DNA of 64,000 bases from Apostichopus japonicus (Eukaryota > Echinodermata > Holothuroidea > Aspidochirotida > Stichopodidae): contig NC_092564.1 in assembly GCF_037975245.1 (NCBI RefSeq), forward strand, positions 13,790,484 to 13,854,483, given 5' to 3'. The notes below the pieces were generated by a model that was not told where the DNA came from, ran no database searches, and worked only from the letters and a program-made list of their open reading frames with translations. The position numbers and the translations under genes are program-made. Positions 51,601-61,054 of this stretch are shown in pieces. How positions within the stretch are numbered: position 1 is the stretch's first letter; every line of letters begins with the position of its first letter.

Positions 51601-54600
51601 CAGATGAAATGGGAACAGTTATGTGACAAGCATTTGCAATTTATCCTCTGAACCCTTGTAACTTAATCATTTTCTCTTCAAAGTTTGAGTAGTCAGTCAC
51701 TGCATAATAATAAAGATGTTGTATGTGTGATCTGTGTGTGACTTTTAAAGACTAACAAATTAACCTAACTTCAATAACAAAAGTTCACATCTGGTGACTG
51801 GTCATGACATTTACACACATAATTTCTTCTTAAAGTAAAAGTATTTCTGCAACCTGAGATGGCAGTCTACAGTGATCACATGACATGTCATGCAAGGCGT
51901 AAAAGAGGTCAGGTCATCTGTGGTAGTAACCTTTGCAATCAAACTTCAAGCAAACAAGCAATTATCTAACATCGTTCTTTCTTTCCTTCTCACTCTGTCT
52001 TCTGTATGAGACTCTCTATAGGTTGTTTGCATTTGAATGTTCCTATAGGGCATTTCTTCCATAGACATTTCCACATCAAATTATCGTCAAATATACTCTA
52101 TTCACTTGAACCATCATTGTATCTTTATGAACAAACGAACCCTTGCTTCTTTGTAAATCACATTTTTACAACATACATAGGAATGAGCAGTTGTGGAAGC
52201 ATTCCCTGTAATATTTCCAGATCATAATGGAACTCTATTTTTCATTCCGTTCACCTAGGTTCAGCGTCAAGGAGAAAGCCAGTTCCGAGTGCCTTGAGTC
52301 AGGTCAGCTTTGAGAGTCAGCTTAGTCTGGACGGCAAGTCCGACATCTTCCTTCAACCAACAGTTATCCTTCAGTGAGTCATATTCGCTTGCTAAATAGT
52401 GTGGGAAACTTGGTGGGACCTTCTGGGAAAGTTTATGCAGACCATGTGTATGATTGAAACAGCTATTTAGGAGTGTACCTCTTGTGCATAGAGAGAGATT
52501 AGCAAGGTCACTTTTTTGGTTACAAATGTTATCATCCATGTTGTGAATCTATTGTTTATTCCTAGAACCAATAAATATGCTAATTTTTGAGGGAATTATG
52601 CTAAACTATCATGAAAATGCACACATGAAATTGAACATGAAATTTAATAGTAATGATGTTGTGCAAGTTCTAGTGTTTTTCTCAATTTTTATATATTATT
52701 TTTGTATTATAGTTTTATTAATGACTACTTTTTAAAAAGTTGGTCTTCAGGAGATTTTGTCTTGGTTCTTCGTTTTGGCATTTTGAGGTAGACAATTTAG
52801 AAATGAACAATACAAGAACAACTTAGTCTCTCTTACAGTCAAAATCTGATAGTGTTTGAATGAATATGATCAAATGTACTTTTCACATAGTTCACTCATA
52901 AGCGTATTAGATAGTAGTTAAAATATTATTTAAAGTTATTAAAGTTTATTACAGATGGGCATATTTCAATGGCAAAACAGATACTTTATGCCCACATGGT
53001 ATGCATTTAATTAACCCTATGCTTCCGAGGAGTTTATAAGTGATACCCGCCTTTGGAAGATACAAGTGCCAGTGTGATAAAAGATATCATTGTATCATTA
53101 TTTCATTGTATGTTTCTATCAATATCCTATGATAAGCAGTAAACCTTTTTCAGAGGTAAGTTTGCTGACTCCACTGCTTCATTAATTCATCACCTTTCTT
53201 TCCAGATTAAGTTCCAACTGTTTTGATCCTCCCAGCGGGACTGAAGAGAACTATGAGCTTAATTTGATAGAAGTGATGTGTCAGGGTAATAACCTGTACC
53301 TCTTGGTGGAGACAAGCTGCCCTCTACCGAAGAGACGCTCTAAACGCAGGAAGAGAATGCTGATGAGGAAGATGTAAGAAATGCTGGTTAATTCTGCTGA
53401 ATTTGGTTTCAAAACTTAAAACAAGTTTTTGCCTATGATCCTCTATATTAAAAGAATATTTTATGACATGGTTAATGAGTTTTATTCTACCCCTGCAGTG
53501 CTTTCCATATTCACCAATAGTCGACTTCGTATGTTAATACTAGATATACTCTAGTCGTACTGCAGGATCTCAAAGATGTTGGTCACTCGGTCTTGTTCTC
53601 GTCACTATTTGTCACTTTGGAAATTTGGGTGTTTTTACAATAATTTGGTTCCCACCTGAAGTTGACTGTAATGTGGTAAAGTCACATGTGAGCTTCAGCT
53701 ACCCTCACAACTTTCTTCAGTCAGTTATTGTTTTATAATGCAGAAGATATATTACTGGAGAGCATTAAGTAAGTCCATTGATGTAATTGATTCGTAACAT
53801 AATATAACACTATTGAGTAAAACTAGGAAGTTAAAAGATCTTTCTGGTAATGTGGGTTGAAAGTTTACTTGTAAATACAAAATGTCATTTGATAGACTGG
53901 GAACACAGCAACCATTTGGTTTGTTTACTTGTTTCACTCAAGTGGTAGTTTGGCTGCGGAAGACGATATGGAAGTAATTTTGAATGAATGAATTATATCT
54001 CTTCTCTTTACATTTCAATATTTGCTAGAAAGGTGCTTTGTTATATACACTAGCTAAATTTTATTTTGCATGATCAGTTTAACATGGTTTTATTTTTCAT
54101 GTCCATTTTGTTGATAACAGGAGCAACCAAAACTTGCCCCTGCCAAAGGATACCAAAAGACAATCAGCTCATAGCAATGACGGTGGTGATGAATACACAA
54201 GTTCTGAGGCTTCGGAGTTAGATACAATGGGCACAGTAAGTCACATCAAAGATTCATCGATAGCTCGGGACTATATACTGTAAAAACAAATTGAACATTC
54301 CAAAGTAGAAGTCAGCAATAGCTACCAAAATTTGAATGATCATGAATATTAGAAACCTAGTTTGGTCTAATATGATATATTTTCTGTTAGATAAAATATT
54401 CGGTTGGAGGAGAAATTGGCATATGGCAACATTGAACGTGGTCTCTAGTATTACATGACCATGTTAGTTATGTCTTCACCCGATGATTTATAAATTCACA
54501 GCATCCACGAATCAGACCAGACTCGGACAATGCCAGTCAAATAAAGACTAAATCCTCGTAACAGAATGATCCGCTGGGATTGATTTAATATATGGATTAT

Positions 54601-57600
54601 CGATATAATTATTGATTTTATTTCTGTAGGTCCCCACGTGGATCAAGAATGAACTAATAGAAGCTGTTCCAATTAATGATGATAATGATGCTGACTGCAG
54701 CGATGAGGCTGGAAATGGACCAATTACAGAGAGGCAGCTGAGTGAAGGTAAGCTTCATGTCATAGTTTATGCAGAGTTATCATAGAAAGTAGAAAGAAGA
54801 AAGTGACTTAAAGGGTGTGAAGACTCGTGCACAAAGAAACGTCTCATGCCGGTAATCTGACCTAGTTTTGAATGAGGTGTAACAGAAGTGTTAGACACCA
54901 CCATCGATCCCAGAAAATACACACACAGCTTGCTACCGTCAGTAATTAGACACTAGTGCACAGTCAGTACATGCAGATACGTCAATACTCACAACACAGT
55001 GTAAATAGCAGCAATGGACATCTCAGGTCTAGATCAAAGATAACAAGGTATCACGTTTCATTACTGTCTGCATTTTGTTGCGACCCGAACAAAACGTCAC
55101 TTGCAAGCAACGGAAAGTTTACTTTTTCAGATGGCCGCACGCGGTTTGGGGCAAGTCTTCAATGCCTTTCATTGTGATCTCGCCGTTGTGTCCCTCTTAT
55201 TCTTCCACTTCTGCTTTCAAAGTAATCGATCAATCTATGAAATTTGCATAATTTGCTGTTAACAGTCTTTGTAATCATTCAGTTCTTTTTATTTTCATAA
55301 AGGAATTTTTTTTTTTTTGTGCTCCTTTAAAAGTTGAGGTTATATTTTCTGATATTATGATAATGCTGACAGTTTGGAGAGTATTGCAATATGTCTATTT
55401 CAGGCAACATTTGAATAAATGTGGGATAAAGTTTGAATACTATCTGACACTAAACATGTTGTTTGTTAGCTTGACTTGCCAAGGAAGGTTTGAATTCAAT
55501 AAAGAGAATATCAAAATGGTTCCAAGTTCTGTGTGCACCTGACCATGAAGTAATTATGAAGTCTGTGCAATAAAACTTCTTAGAACCAAGTGAATTCACT
55601 AATTTCTTGGTAATTAACAGTTGCATTGGTGAATTCATACACAGAACTATTGGGAGCATTGTCCATTGCTATTTAATTTGGAAATTTAGTGGTGAAATCA
55701 TAAATGTTGTGTGGATCTTCTCATCTGCTATCTTGTTGTGAGTTCCAGTATGTAAATTTGGCAAAATGGATAGAAACCCGAAACCAAAAAAGGTTGCTTT
55801 GTGTGAGCATCGTAACGTCTATATATATACGGCTGACAGAATACCAGGAGTGTCTGTGGAGTACTGTGTGGTTGGTTAGTTTGTTGTCATGTTACATTAA
55901 CTTAACTGATATTGAACAATATAAAATTATTGATTTTTGAATCCAGAATTCAGAGATACCCCCTTAAAGGAGGGTGTTTGGTGATGCATGTTTTATTCAA
56001 TAATCGGACAGTATAGCCTTCGATGCATCCTGTTCTTTGTATAATGTAATTTAACAGATTTTAATATTCTACGAATCGGTGCATGTGTCAGATTTTACAT
56101 CGGTTTTGTAACTTTCTATATGGTTGTCTCCATAGTAACAGTACCAGAGATATCATCAGAACAATCTAATGGTAAAAAAAATTAAGTTAAAACTTTCTCT
56201 ATGTCCTAACACCTCGAATGCATTCGCTCTGACATCGCCTTCTCTTCCATACCTTGGGTATCTTACTCCTATGTAGTTACTTGTAGTGTAAACTTTTATA
56301 AAACTGCTCTGTACTATTTACATAGTTTCTCCAGGTTTTGACTTCGTTGCTACTGTCATATCTAGTGAGAATTTTACAACTGATGACTGTTTTTGCCACT
56401 TCAAGCCATTCTGTTTCTTCTTCTGAGTTCATCAAATTCCTGTCTGTTGCTGCACTGAGTGTTGGAGTTGCACCTGACTTAAACTTTCAAACTTAGCTTT
56501 TGTTGTTGATAAATTCCACTCTTGATTTTGTCTCTTGCAGATTCAGGAAAGCACAAGCTATCAAGTCAGGTGAGTTTTTCAAATCATCTGTTGAAACCGC
56601 TGATAGTCAATTTGAAAATACACATAGTGATTGGCGATAGACAAGTTCAACCTGTTGAAATGTTGTTTGTATACTTGTACTAGTTACTAAAGTAAATCCG
56701 GTGGCAAGTTCAACATGTTAACAAAATAAATCAAAATCAAATATTTGCTTCAAGCACACCATTGCTTCTAACTCTGAATTTTTTTTTTTTTTTAACATTT
56801 TACAGACTTCAGACATCAATGGTAATGATGTCAATGAGGATGGTCAGAGCAAAGAGGATAAGAAGGAGAAGGAAGATGATATCAAGGATAAGCCATATAT
56901 CATCTCAAGTGACTCTGGGTTGGAATCTTACCGAGGCCTCGGCAAAGGAAAAGGGTAGGAAGTTGGTCTACAATGCAAGTTAGATTTGTTGTATGTGCAT
57001 TTGGGGGTGGGAGGGGGGGGGAATGGGTGTTGTTGGAGGTTATCCATAGACGTAGATGGCTTGTCTGTCAGTGAACACCTCAGTGATTCATAGGTAAACA
57101 TAAAACACTTAAGTAGCATCCTTGGAGTGCATTACAGATTTGTCAAGGAGATCGTGGGTCAGATTTTGTCCTTTTCTTGAGTGCTCTGTTATTAACAATT
57201 AAACTAAATAAATGTCTGTTTTGTAGACAAGTCAGTAGTTATAATACAAAAGGTTAGATTTGACATGCTTGAATGTAGGATTTAAAGTCAACATTAAGTC
57301 TGTTTAACAAGACAATTTTGCACATTTTAAAAGCAAACATCAGGAAACCCCAAAAGAGCATTAAAAATATGACGGACATTATAAACAAGTACACTTAGAT
57401 GGGACTTTGCCTATGTAAATGGTTGGTGGTGATGAAGTGATGATTCGTATCATATAAATATTGTGTGCAGTAGATCGTGGGTCAGATTTTGTCCTTTTCT
57501 TGAGTGCTCTGTTATTAACAATTAAACTAAATAAATGTCTGTTTTGTAGACAAGTCAGTAGTTATAATACAAAAGGTTAGATTTGACATGCTTGAATGTA

Positions 57601-60600
57601 GGATTTAAAGTCAACATTAAGTCTGTTTAACAAGACAATTTTGCACATTTTAAAAGCAAACATCAGGAAACCCCAAAAGAGCATTAAAAATATGACGGAC
57701 ATTATAAACAAGTACACTTAGATGGGACTTTGCCTATGTAAATGGTTGGTGGTGATGAAGTGATGATTCGTATCATATAAATATTGTGTGCAGTAGTTTC
57801 AGTGCCTGTTTTTATGGAATGGGATACCTTATGAAACTATGTCTATGTTTTGCTGCCGTTTTAGACGTGGTGGTCAGGGTGCTGGTTACAAACCGTCCAA
57901 GCCCAGTACAGTTGGAGCCCCAAGACAGTTGAATCGATTTCGAGTTGGAAGAGGCAGATCTCGTCAAAGGTAAGTTATGTATGTGTATTATAAGGTTGAT
58001 GATGATGAGCTATGGGAGATAAGTTAAGAATTGCAAGGATCAACTCATCTTTAACAAGATACGTTAAATAATTTGTATTTGGTGATGCATCTTTCTCTTA
58101 CATTTTGTTCTGTTTTTATTTATTTATTTATTTATTTCACACTAAGTAAGGCTTACCGTAAAAAATTAGAGAAGAAAAGAAAAAAAAGGCTCTATTTATT
58201 TGAATATTCCTTTCTCTTACATTTTGTTCTGTTCTATATATTTATTTATTTCACACTAAGTTAGGCACCGTAAAAGAAAAAGAGAAAAAAAAAAGGCTCT
58301 ATTCATCTGATAAAGTGAGCTTTACCTTTAACACAGAATGGAAGTCACTAATCATATTTTGGTGTCTTTATAAGGTGAGATGACCACCAGTTGATCTGAA
58401 TGGAAATTATAATAGCATAAGGCAGCTTGTATGGTTTACAGTGTAACTCCTTCAAGGCAAATACAAGATTAGTGTATGCTGACTTTTGGTATAGATTCAG
58501 TTATGAAGCAAAGGAAGACAGTTACCTGCTTTAAAATAATAGAAATAAGTGTAAAGCTTCTCTGATTTGGATCTTTTGTATTCAAGAGAAATAAGCTTAT
58601 TTCTGGTGTTTCATTATTTGTAACTAGATTCAGACTAGTCTATATAGTGTTGGGTTAGTGATTAGATGTGACAATATATCAGACCAGCACACAGAGAAAG
58701 GGAAATTTACTATTTGAAAGAAGTCCTGAAATCACAACACGAACAGCAACAACAATAGCAGCAATGCATTCATTATTTGTTTTATCACCTGTGGTGTACG
58801 ACGAGTAAGTATGAAGAGTACTAATTTGATATGAAAGTGAAAGGATTTAAACCATAAACATTTGAGTAGAAGTAGAATACTCCCTGATTGCAAGACACAA
58901 AAGAATAAGCAGCAAAACAAACTCTACTCAAATAGTAAACACATAAAAATCCTCCCAGCCACCCCCCTTCCACCCACATACAGATACAAATAACTGTTAT
59001 AATTAAATGGACGTAAGTTTAAGATGCCAACTGGATACCTGAGATGTTGGCCTCTTAGCTGTCAAAAATCTGATATGTCTTATTTTGGCGAGGTGATTTA
59101 ACAAAATGGCAATTTTTTTTTTACTGTTTTGTGTTCTGTTTTTAAGCAGCACATGGACCATAGAAGGTGCCATTCGTGAACCCAACAAGAAAAACGGGGG
59201 TAAGGACAAAGAAGATGCCCTATCCGTGGAACTCAAGAGGTTGGAGCAGGAGAAAAGAGAAGCCGAGCAGCAAATGAAGGTGTTAGAAGAAGAGCACAGG
59301 AAAAAGCTTGATGACATTGAGGCTGCCGCAAAATTAGCTGCTGAGGTATCCATCTCATTTATAGCTAATAGAATTTGCATACTTAAATGAGGTTTACCCT
59401 TCTGATATGATCAGAGGATTTGTAGATTTTGAAAGTTTTTACTGGGTCAAAAAATAAGAAACAACCTGAAGTTGTAGCCATGACAAAAGTTAGGTTATCG
59501 CAGACAAAACCTTTAGTTTAATTGCCACAAAGGAGCAGATAATGTGAACAAAGAACAGATCTTCATAATTTCTTGTATATTGTAATAAAAATGGTGATAT
59601 TTTGGATTTGACTCAGCACTTCATCATAAGCACTTCATCACTCTTGTGTTTTGGATATTAAATGGAAACTTAAATAATAAGACCACATGTGTGTTCTATG
59701 AACTAGGACTGCATTGTTTTCAAGAACGTTCATTGTTATGTGCTGAGTGAGATGAAGGGGGGGGGGGGGAGGGACAACTTTTCTGATGTATTTGTCATCT
59801 ATCTGAAAGCATAACTGGCCTAAACAATAACCAGCAACCTAAAACTTTATTTTCATTGGTATCCTTGATAGAAACTTCATTATGTAATATCAATTGGCCA
59901 AGGGCAGGGTTGTGAAAATTCATCCTGTCACAGTAGGGCATACGGGTGTAAGATGAATGGGGTCTTTGTCATTTCTTCTGGATTGTGATCTAGTTTTGAA
60001 TCAGCACGCCAAGCTAAGCAATTCATTGGTTTTGTTTATTGAAGGACTAGGGAGAAATGTTTATGTTTAGAATGTTTATTTCCACACCACCATCTCCATG
60101 TTATTGAACTGCTTATCTGATAATGGGTGACATAATTTTAAATCAACCTAGCAAAATTCTTATACAATTCCATTGGTGTATACATATTTAAATGGTTAAA
60201 ATGAAACTATAGTAAAGCAGGATAAGTATTTTTATTTATTCCGAAACTTTTGTGACCAGTCTCTTATACCTCAGAATATCCTTGCACAGTTGTAACGAAA
60301 CAGTACCAGTAATATTCATGACAGTAGTTTAGTCAATAACTTGAATAACTGCACTATAATGTATGCAGGAAAACTACACAAACTTGTTCAAGCCACTTGA
60401 GATTGGTGACTTGAGTCTTGACGTACCACCACACTGTATCTATGCTATCTTACTGAAGTAAATTGGCTGCTCAAACTGTCACGTCAGTGGGCTGTGTCTT
60501 TCCAAACACCTGCAGTCTTCGGTCTGTCCGGTTGTATTTTATTACTGATACAGAAATGTGAAAATATACATACTACTGGGTCAGATTTTATATTGGACAG

Positions 60601-61054
60601 GATGAACCTAATGTTTGAAAAATGACTCAGAACACATTTCAAGAACAACTTTAAATGTTCTGCAAAAACATGGAAGTTCAAAAACAAGAAGAAGAAATTT
60701 CCAAGTAAACATATTTGTTATATGAGGGGTTAATTTACATAATTTGTAACTATGATCCAGTTTATTTCCTTAAAATGACTTTACATTTAAAGCTTAAACC
60801 GTCATTGTCTTTGTTATCTTTAGGAAAGGGAGACGGCAATGAAAGAGGAAATTCTGAATTTACGAATGGAGTTGAAGAACCAGGGCAAGCAGATGACGGA
60901 TAATAACCAGGTAATGCTGCAATTACAAGACCAGCTGGTGAAGTTGCAATCAGATCAATTGAGACAGAGTGCCAGAGAAAAGAGAGCTTCTACAGTAGGG
61001 AAAGATACCAAGAAAAATGGACAACAGAATAGCAGACTATGCACTCTGAGTTAA
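33114..61054 (+). CDS. NEK9: NEK9-like (Nercc1) kinase with N-terminal DUF4347-like domain, 28 coding exons, 1444 aa
   Basis: NEK9 is a NIMA-family Ser/Thr kinase that activates NEK6/7 in mitosis. All 28 exons (listed separately) join with matching phases to 1444 residues; the human protein is about 979. Parts: 1-100 polar; about 100-272 DUF4347-like; 286-540 kinase with G-loop GKGAYG (293-298), Lys315, Glu333, HRDLKTAN (409-416), DFG (429-431) and [10 protein letters not shown]; about 603-910 RCC1 repeats ([38 protein letters not shown]); basic cluster about 1100-1118; [12 protein letters not shown] (1158 on), like the human CPGWLRKELENA; RG-rich about 1255-1303; coiled coil about 1315-1420. 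All catalytic kinase residues are intact. The NEK9-type dynein light-chain TQT motif is not visible. Start: in-frame TAG at 33096. Kinase-RCC1 assignment is firm; NEK9 over NEK8 rests on the C-terminal matches. Confidence 0.92.
34336..34512 (+). CDS. NEK9: NEK9-like exon 2 (DUF4347-like second half)
   Basis: 177 nt, residues 177-235, phase 0 both sides. Opens VLTAHNV and holds [15 protein letters not shown] with Cys215, the counterpart of the conserved Cys strand in DUF4347. Acceptor tttacAG, donor AAG|GTAATT. Confidence 0.88.
34720..34796 (+). CDS. NEK9: NEK9-like exon 3
   Basis: 77 nt, residues 236-260 plus two bases. Encodes [20 protein letters not shown], the late part of the DUF4347-like domain (in that family, a stretch like GadvaASddltG). 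Acceptor tttacAG, donor AG|GTAAAA. Confidence 0.86.
35412..35512 (+). CDS. NEK9: NEK9-like exon 4 (DUF4347-like end and kinase glycine loop)
   Basis: 101 nt, residues 261-294. Encodes [14 protein letters not shown], the domain's closing strand, and then [10 protein letters not shown], the start of the kinase. One exon therefore carries both domains, which proves they are one protein. Donor G|GTTTGT. Confidence 0.92.
36004..36119 (+). CDS. NEK9: NEK9-like exon 5 (kinase N-lobe)
   Basis: 116 nt, residues 295-333. [21 protein letters not shown] ends at the ATP-anchoring Lys315; the closing NE includes the C-helix Glu333. Donor GAG|GTAAGT. Confidence 0.94.
36518..36747 (+). CDS. NEK9: NEK9-like exon 6 (kinase hinge to HRD)
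   Basis: 230 nt, residues 334-409. Encodes [13 protein letters not shown], the hinge EMEYADGG and HIHEHKILH. The HRD Arg codon is split at the donor AG|GTAAGT. Confidence 0.95.
36748..40165 (+). other. NEK9-like intron 6
   Basis: 3.4 kb with no recognised exon. It holds a C-rich degenerate repeat at 37615-37800 (ccattctccctgatccccct units) and a purine-rich tract at 39285-39400, which create spurious frames on both strands. Confidence 0.7.
37615..37800 (+). repeat. C-rich degenerate minisatellite
   Basis: About six diverged units of 20-30 bp on the theme cccattctccctgatccccc. Confidence 0.7.
40166..40307 (+). CDS. NEK9: NEK9-like exon 7 (catalytic and activation loops)
   Basis: 142 nt, residues 410-457. 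[21 protein letters not shown] and [11 protein letters not shown]; Thr449 is at the usual NEK activating position. It follows a 3.4-kb intron. Confidence 0.96.
40891..41019 (+). CDS. NEK9: NEK9-like exon 8 (kinase C-lobe)
   Basis: 129 nt, residues 458-500. Encodes [20 protein letters not shown] and then [18 protein letters not shown], matching helices F and G of NEK kinases. Acceptor ccttttcAG, donor AAG|GTACAG. Confidence 0.95.
41810..42024 (+). CDS. NEK9: NEK9-like exon 9 (kinase end)
   Basis: 215 nt, residues 501-571. [19 protein letters not shown] closes the kinase fold; an acidic and polar linker follows. Donor AG|GTCAGA. Confidence 0.93.
42271..42342 (+). mobile_element. Retroposon 3' tail fragment
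   Basis: ttgtaaagccctttgaacag followed by ..gtgctatataaatatt and an attattatta end. This is the tail pattern (GTAAAGCGC..GCGCTATATAAATA plus ATT repeats) widespread in animal retroposons. Only the end is visible; it lies in NEK9-like intron 9. Confidence 0.5.
43176..43266 (+). CDS. NEK9: NEK9-like exon 10 (linker)
   Basis: 91 nt, residues 572-602. Encodes [20 protein letters not shown] and LPSIIKIRD, resembling the NEK8/NEK9 link to the RCC1 propeller. Confidence 0.88.
43831..43985 (+). CDS. NEK9: NEK9-like exon 11 (RCC1 repeat)
   Basis: 155 nt, residues 603-653. [20 protein letters not shown] followed by [12 protein letters not shown], a canonical RCC1 blade. Confidence 0.94.
44800..45072 (+). 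CDS. NEK9: NEK9-like exon 12 (RCC1 repeats)
   Basis: 273 nt, residues 654-744. Two blades: [24 protein letters not shown] and [20 protein letters not shown] followed by [13 protein letters not shown]. Confidence 0.94.
45683..45869 (+). CDS. NEK9: NEK9-like exon 13 (RCC1 repeat)
   Basis: 187 nt, residues 745-807. [20 protein letters not shown] then [13 protein letters not shown] parallels the human QCGCDGTFLLT..CGLNEFNKLGLN blade. Confidence 0.94.
46223..46441 (+). CDS. NEK9: NEK9-like exon 14 (RCC1 repeat)
   Basis: 219 nt, residues 808-880. [20 protein letters not shown] then [11 protein letters not shown], another blade. Donor CAT|GTAAGT. Confidence 0.93.
46969..47197 (+). CDS. NEK9: NEK9-like exon 15 (last RCC1 blade)
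   Basis: 229 nt, residues 881-956. [20 protein letters not shown] then WGKGLA ends the propeller; a Ser/Thr-rich low-complexity tail follows. Confidence 0.92.
47335..47674 (+). mobile_element. MITE-like interspersed repeat, copy 2
   Basis: Same family and orientation as 5177-5562. It ends gagtcttcacaccctttaa. It lies in NEK9-like intron 15. Confidence 0.78.
48811..48852 (+). CDS. NEK9: NEK9-like exon 16 (small)
   Basis: 42 nt, residues 957-970 ([15 protein letters not shown]). Phase 1 both sides, strong acceptor tatttttcAG, donor G|GTATGT. Confidence 0.75.
49686..49775 (+). CDS. NEK9: NEK9-like exon 17
   Basis: 90 nt, phase 1 both sides, residues 971-1000 ([18 protein letters not shown] followed by [11 protein letters not shown]). 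Ser/Pro-rich, no domain. Confidence 0.8.
50637..50708 (+). CDS. NEK9: NEK9-like exon 18 (possible cassette)
   Basis: 72 nt, phase 1 both sides, residues 1001-1024 ([20 protein letters not shown]). Good pyrimidine tract before ggccAG; donor G|GTGAGA. Chosen over an earlier AG because only this phase fits both neighbours. Skipping would keep the frame. Confidence 0.7.
50709..52258 (+). other. NEK9-like intron 18
   Basis: 1.55 kb. I see no further exon, repeat or RNA gene in it. Confidence 0.6.
52259..52373 (+). CDS. NEK9: NEK9-like exon 19
   Basis: 115 nt, residues 1025-1062. [20 protein letters not shown] then [18 protein letters not shown]. Acceptor tcacctAG, donor CA|GTGAGT. Confidence 0.85.
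53206..53373 (+). CDS. NEK9: NEK9-like exon 20 (basic cluster)
   Basis: 168 nt, residues 1063-1118. [20 protein letters not shown] then [15 protein letters not shown], a strongly basic, nuclear-localisation-like run. Confidence 0.88.
54121..54235 (+). CDS. NEK9: NEK9-like exon 21
   Basis: 115 nt, residues 1119-1157, polar and acidic (DDGGDEY-like; [12 protein letters not shown]). Acceptor gataacAG, donor ACA|GTAAGT. Confidence 0.85.
54630..54747 (+). CDS. NEK9: NEK9-like exon 22 (NEK9 signature segment)
   Basis: 118 nt, residues 1158-1196. [15 protein letters not shown] matches the human NEK9 segment CPGWLRKELENAEFIPM and is the main reason for calling NEK9 rather than NEK8. An acidic run follows. 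Confidence 0.9.
54808..55170 (-). mobile_element. MITE-like interspersed repeat, copy 3 (inverted)
   Basis: Inverted copy of the same family in NEK9-like intron 22. Its ends ttaaagggtgtgaagact and (reverse complement of the right end) tgaaaggcattgaagact agree at 14 of 18 positions, showing the terminal inverted repeats best. Confidence 0.8.
56136..56171 (+). CDS. NEK9: NEK9-like exon 23 (36-nt microexon)
   Basis: 36 nt, phase 1 both sides ([12 protein letters not shown]). Acceptor ctccatAG, donor G|GTAAAA. Skipping would keep the frame, so it may be alternative. Confidence 0.65.
56541..56569 (+). CDS. NEK9: NEK9-like exon 24 (29-nt microexon)
   Basis: 29 nt, [10 protein letters not shown]. 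Strong acceptor tctcttgcAG and donor CAG|GTGAGT. It moves the phase from 1 to 0, so it must be included if exons 22-25 are used as listed. Confidence 0.75.
56806..56954 (+). CDS. NEK9: NEK9-like exon 25
   Basis: 149 nt, residues 1219-1267. Acidic/lysine run then [20 protein letters not shown]. Acceptor tttacAG after a T tract, donor GG|GTAGGA. Confidence 0.87.
57150..57795 (+). repeat. Identical 323-bp tandem duplication
   Basis: Copies 57150-57472 and 57473-57795 read as identical, from gatcgtgggtcag to attgtgtgcagta. It lies wholly within NEK9-like intron 25. Confidence 0.95.
57865..57969 (+). CDS. NEK9: NEK9-like exon 26 (RG-rich)
   Basis: 105 nt, residues 1268-1302. [17 protein letters not shown] then [12 protein letters not shown], an RG-rich basic stretch not present in human NEK9 as I remember it. 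Confidence 0.87.
58092..58320 (+). repeat. 119-bp diverged tandem duplication
   Basis: Two copies starting at 58092 and 58211 with tttctcttacattttgttct, containing tttattt runs and tttcacactaagt, then aaaaaaggctctatt. In NEK9-like intron 26. Confidence 0.85.
59150..59345 (+). CDS. NEK9: NEK9-like exon 27 (coiled coil)
   Basis: 196 nt, residues 1303-1368. [20 protein letters not shown] then [20 protein letters not shown], a clear coiled coil. The acceptor is a tandem aagcag (59144-59149), so an extra Ser is possible. Confidence 0.9.
59346..60823 (+). other. NEK9-like intron 27
   Basis: 1.48 kb with a poly-G run near 59758. No other feature recognised. Confidence 0.6.
60824..61054 (+). CDS. 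NEK9: NEK9-like exon 28 (coiled coil, stop)
   Basis: 231 nt including TAA, residues 1369-1444. [20 protein letters not shown] then [15 protein letters not shown] continues the coiled coil. The last 28 codons lie inside the first unit of the 116-bp tandem repeat. Confidence 0.9.
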   Translation, partial: ERETAMKEEILNLRMELKNQGKQMTDNNQVMLQLQDQLVKLQSDQLRQSAREKRASTVGKDTKKNGQQNSRLCTLS

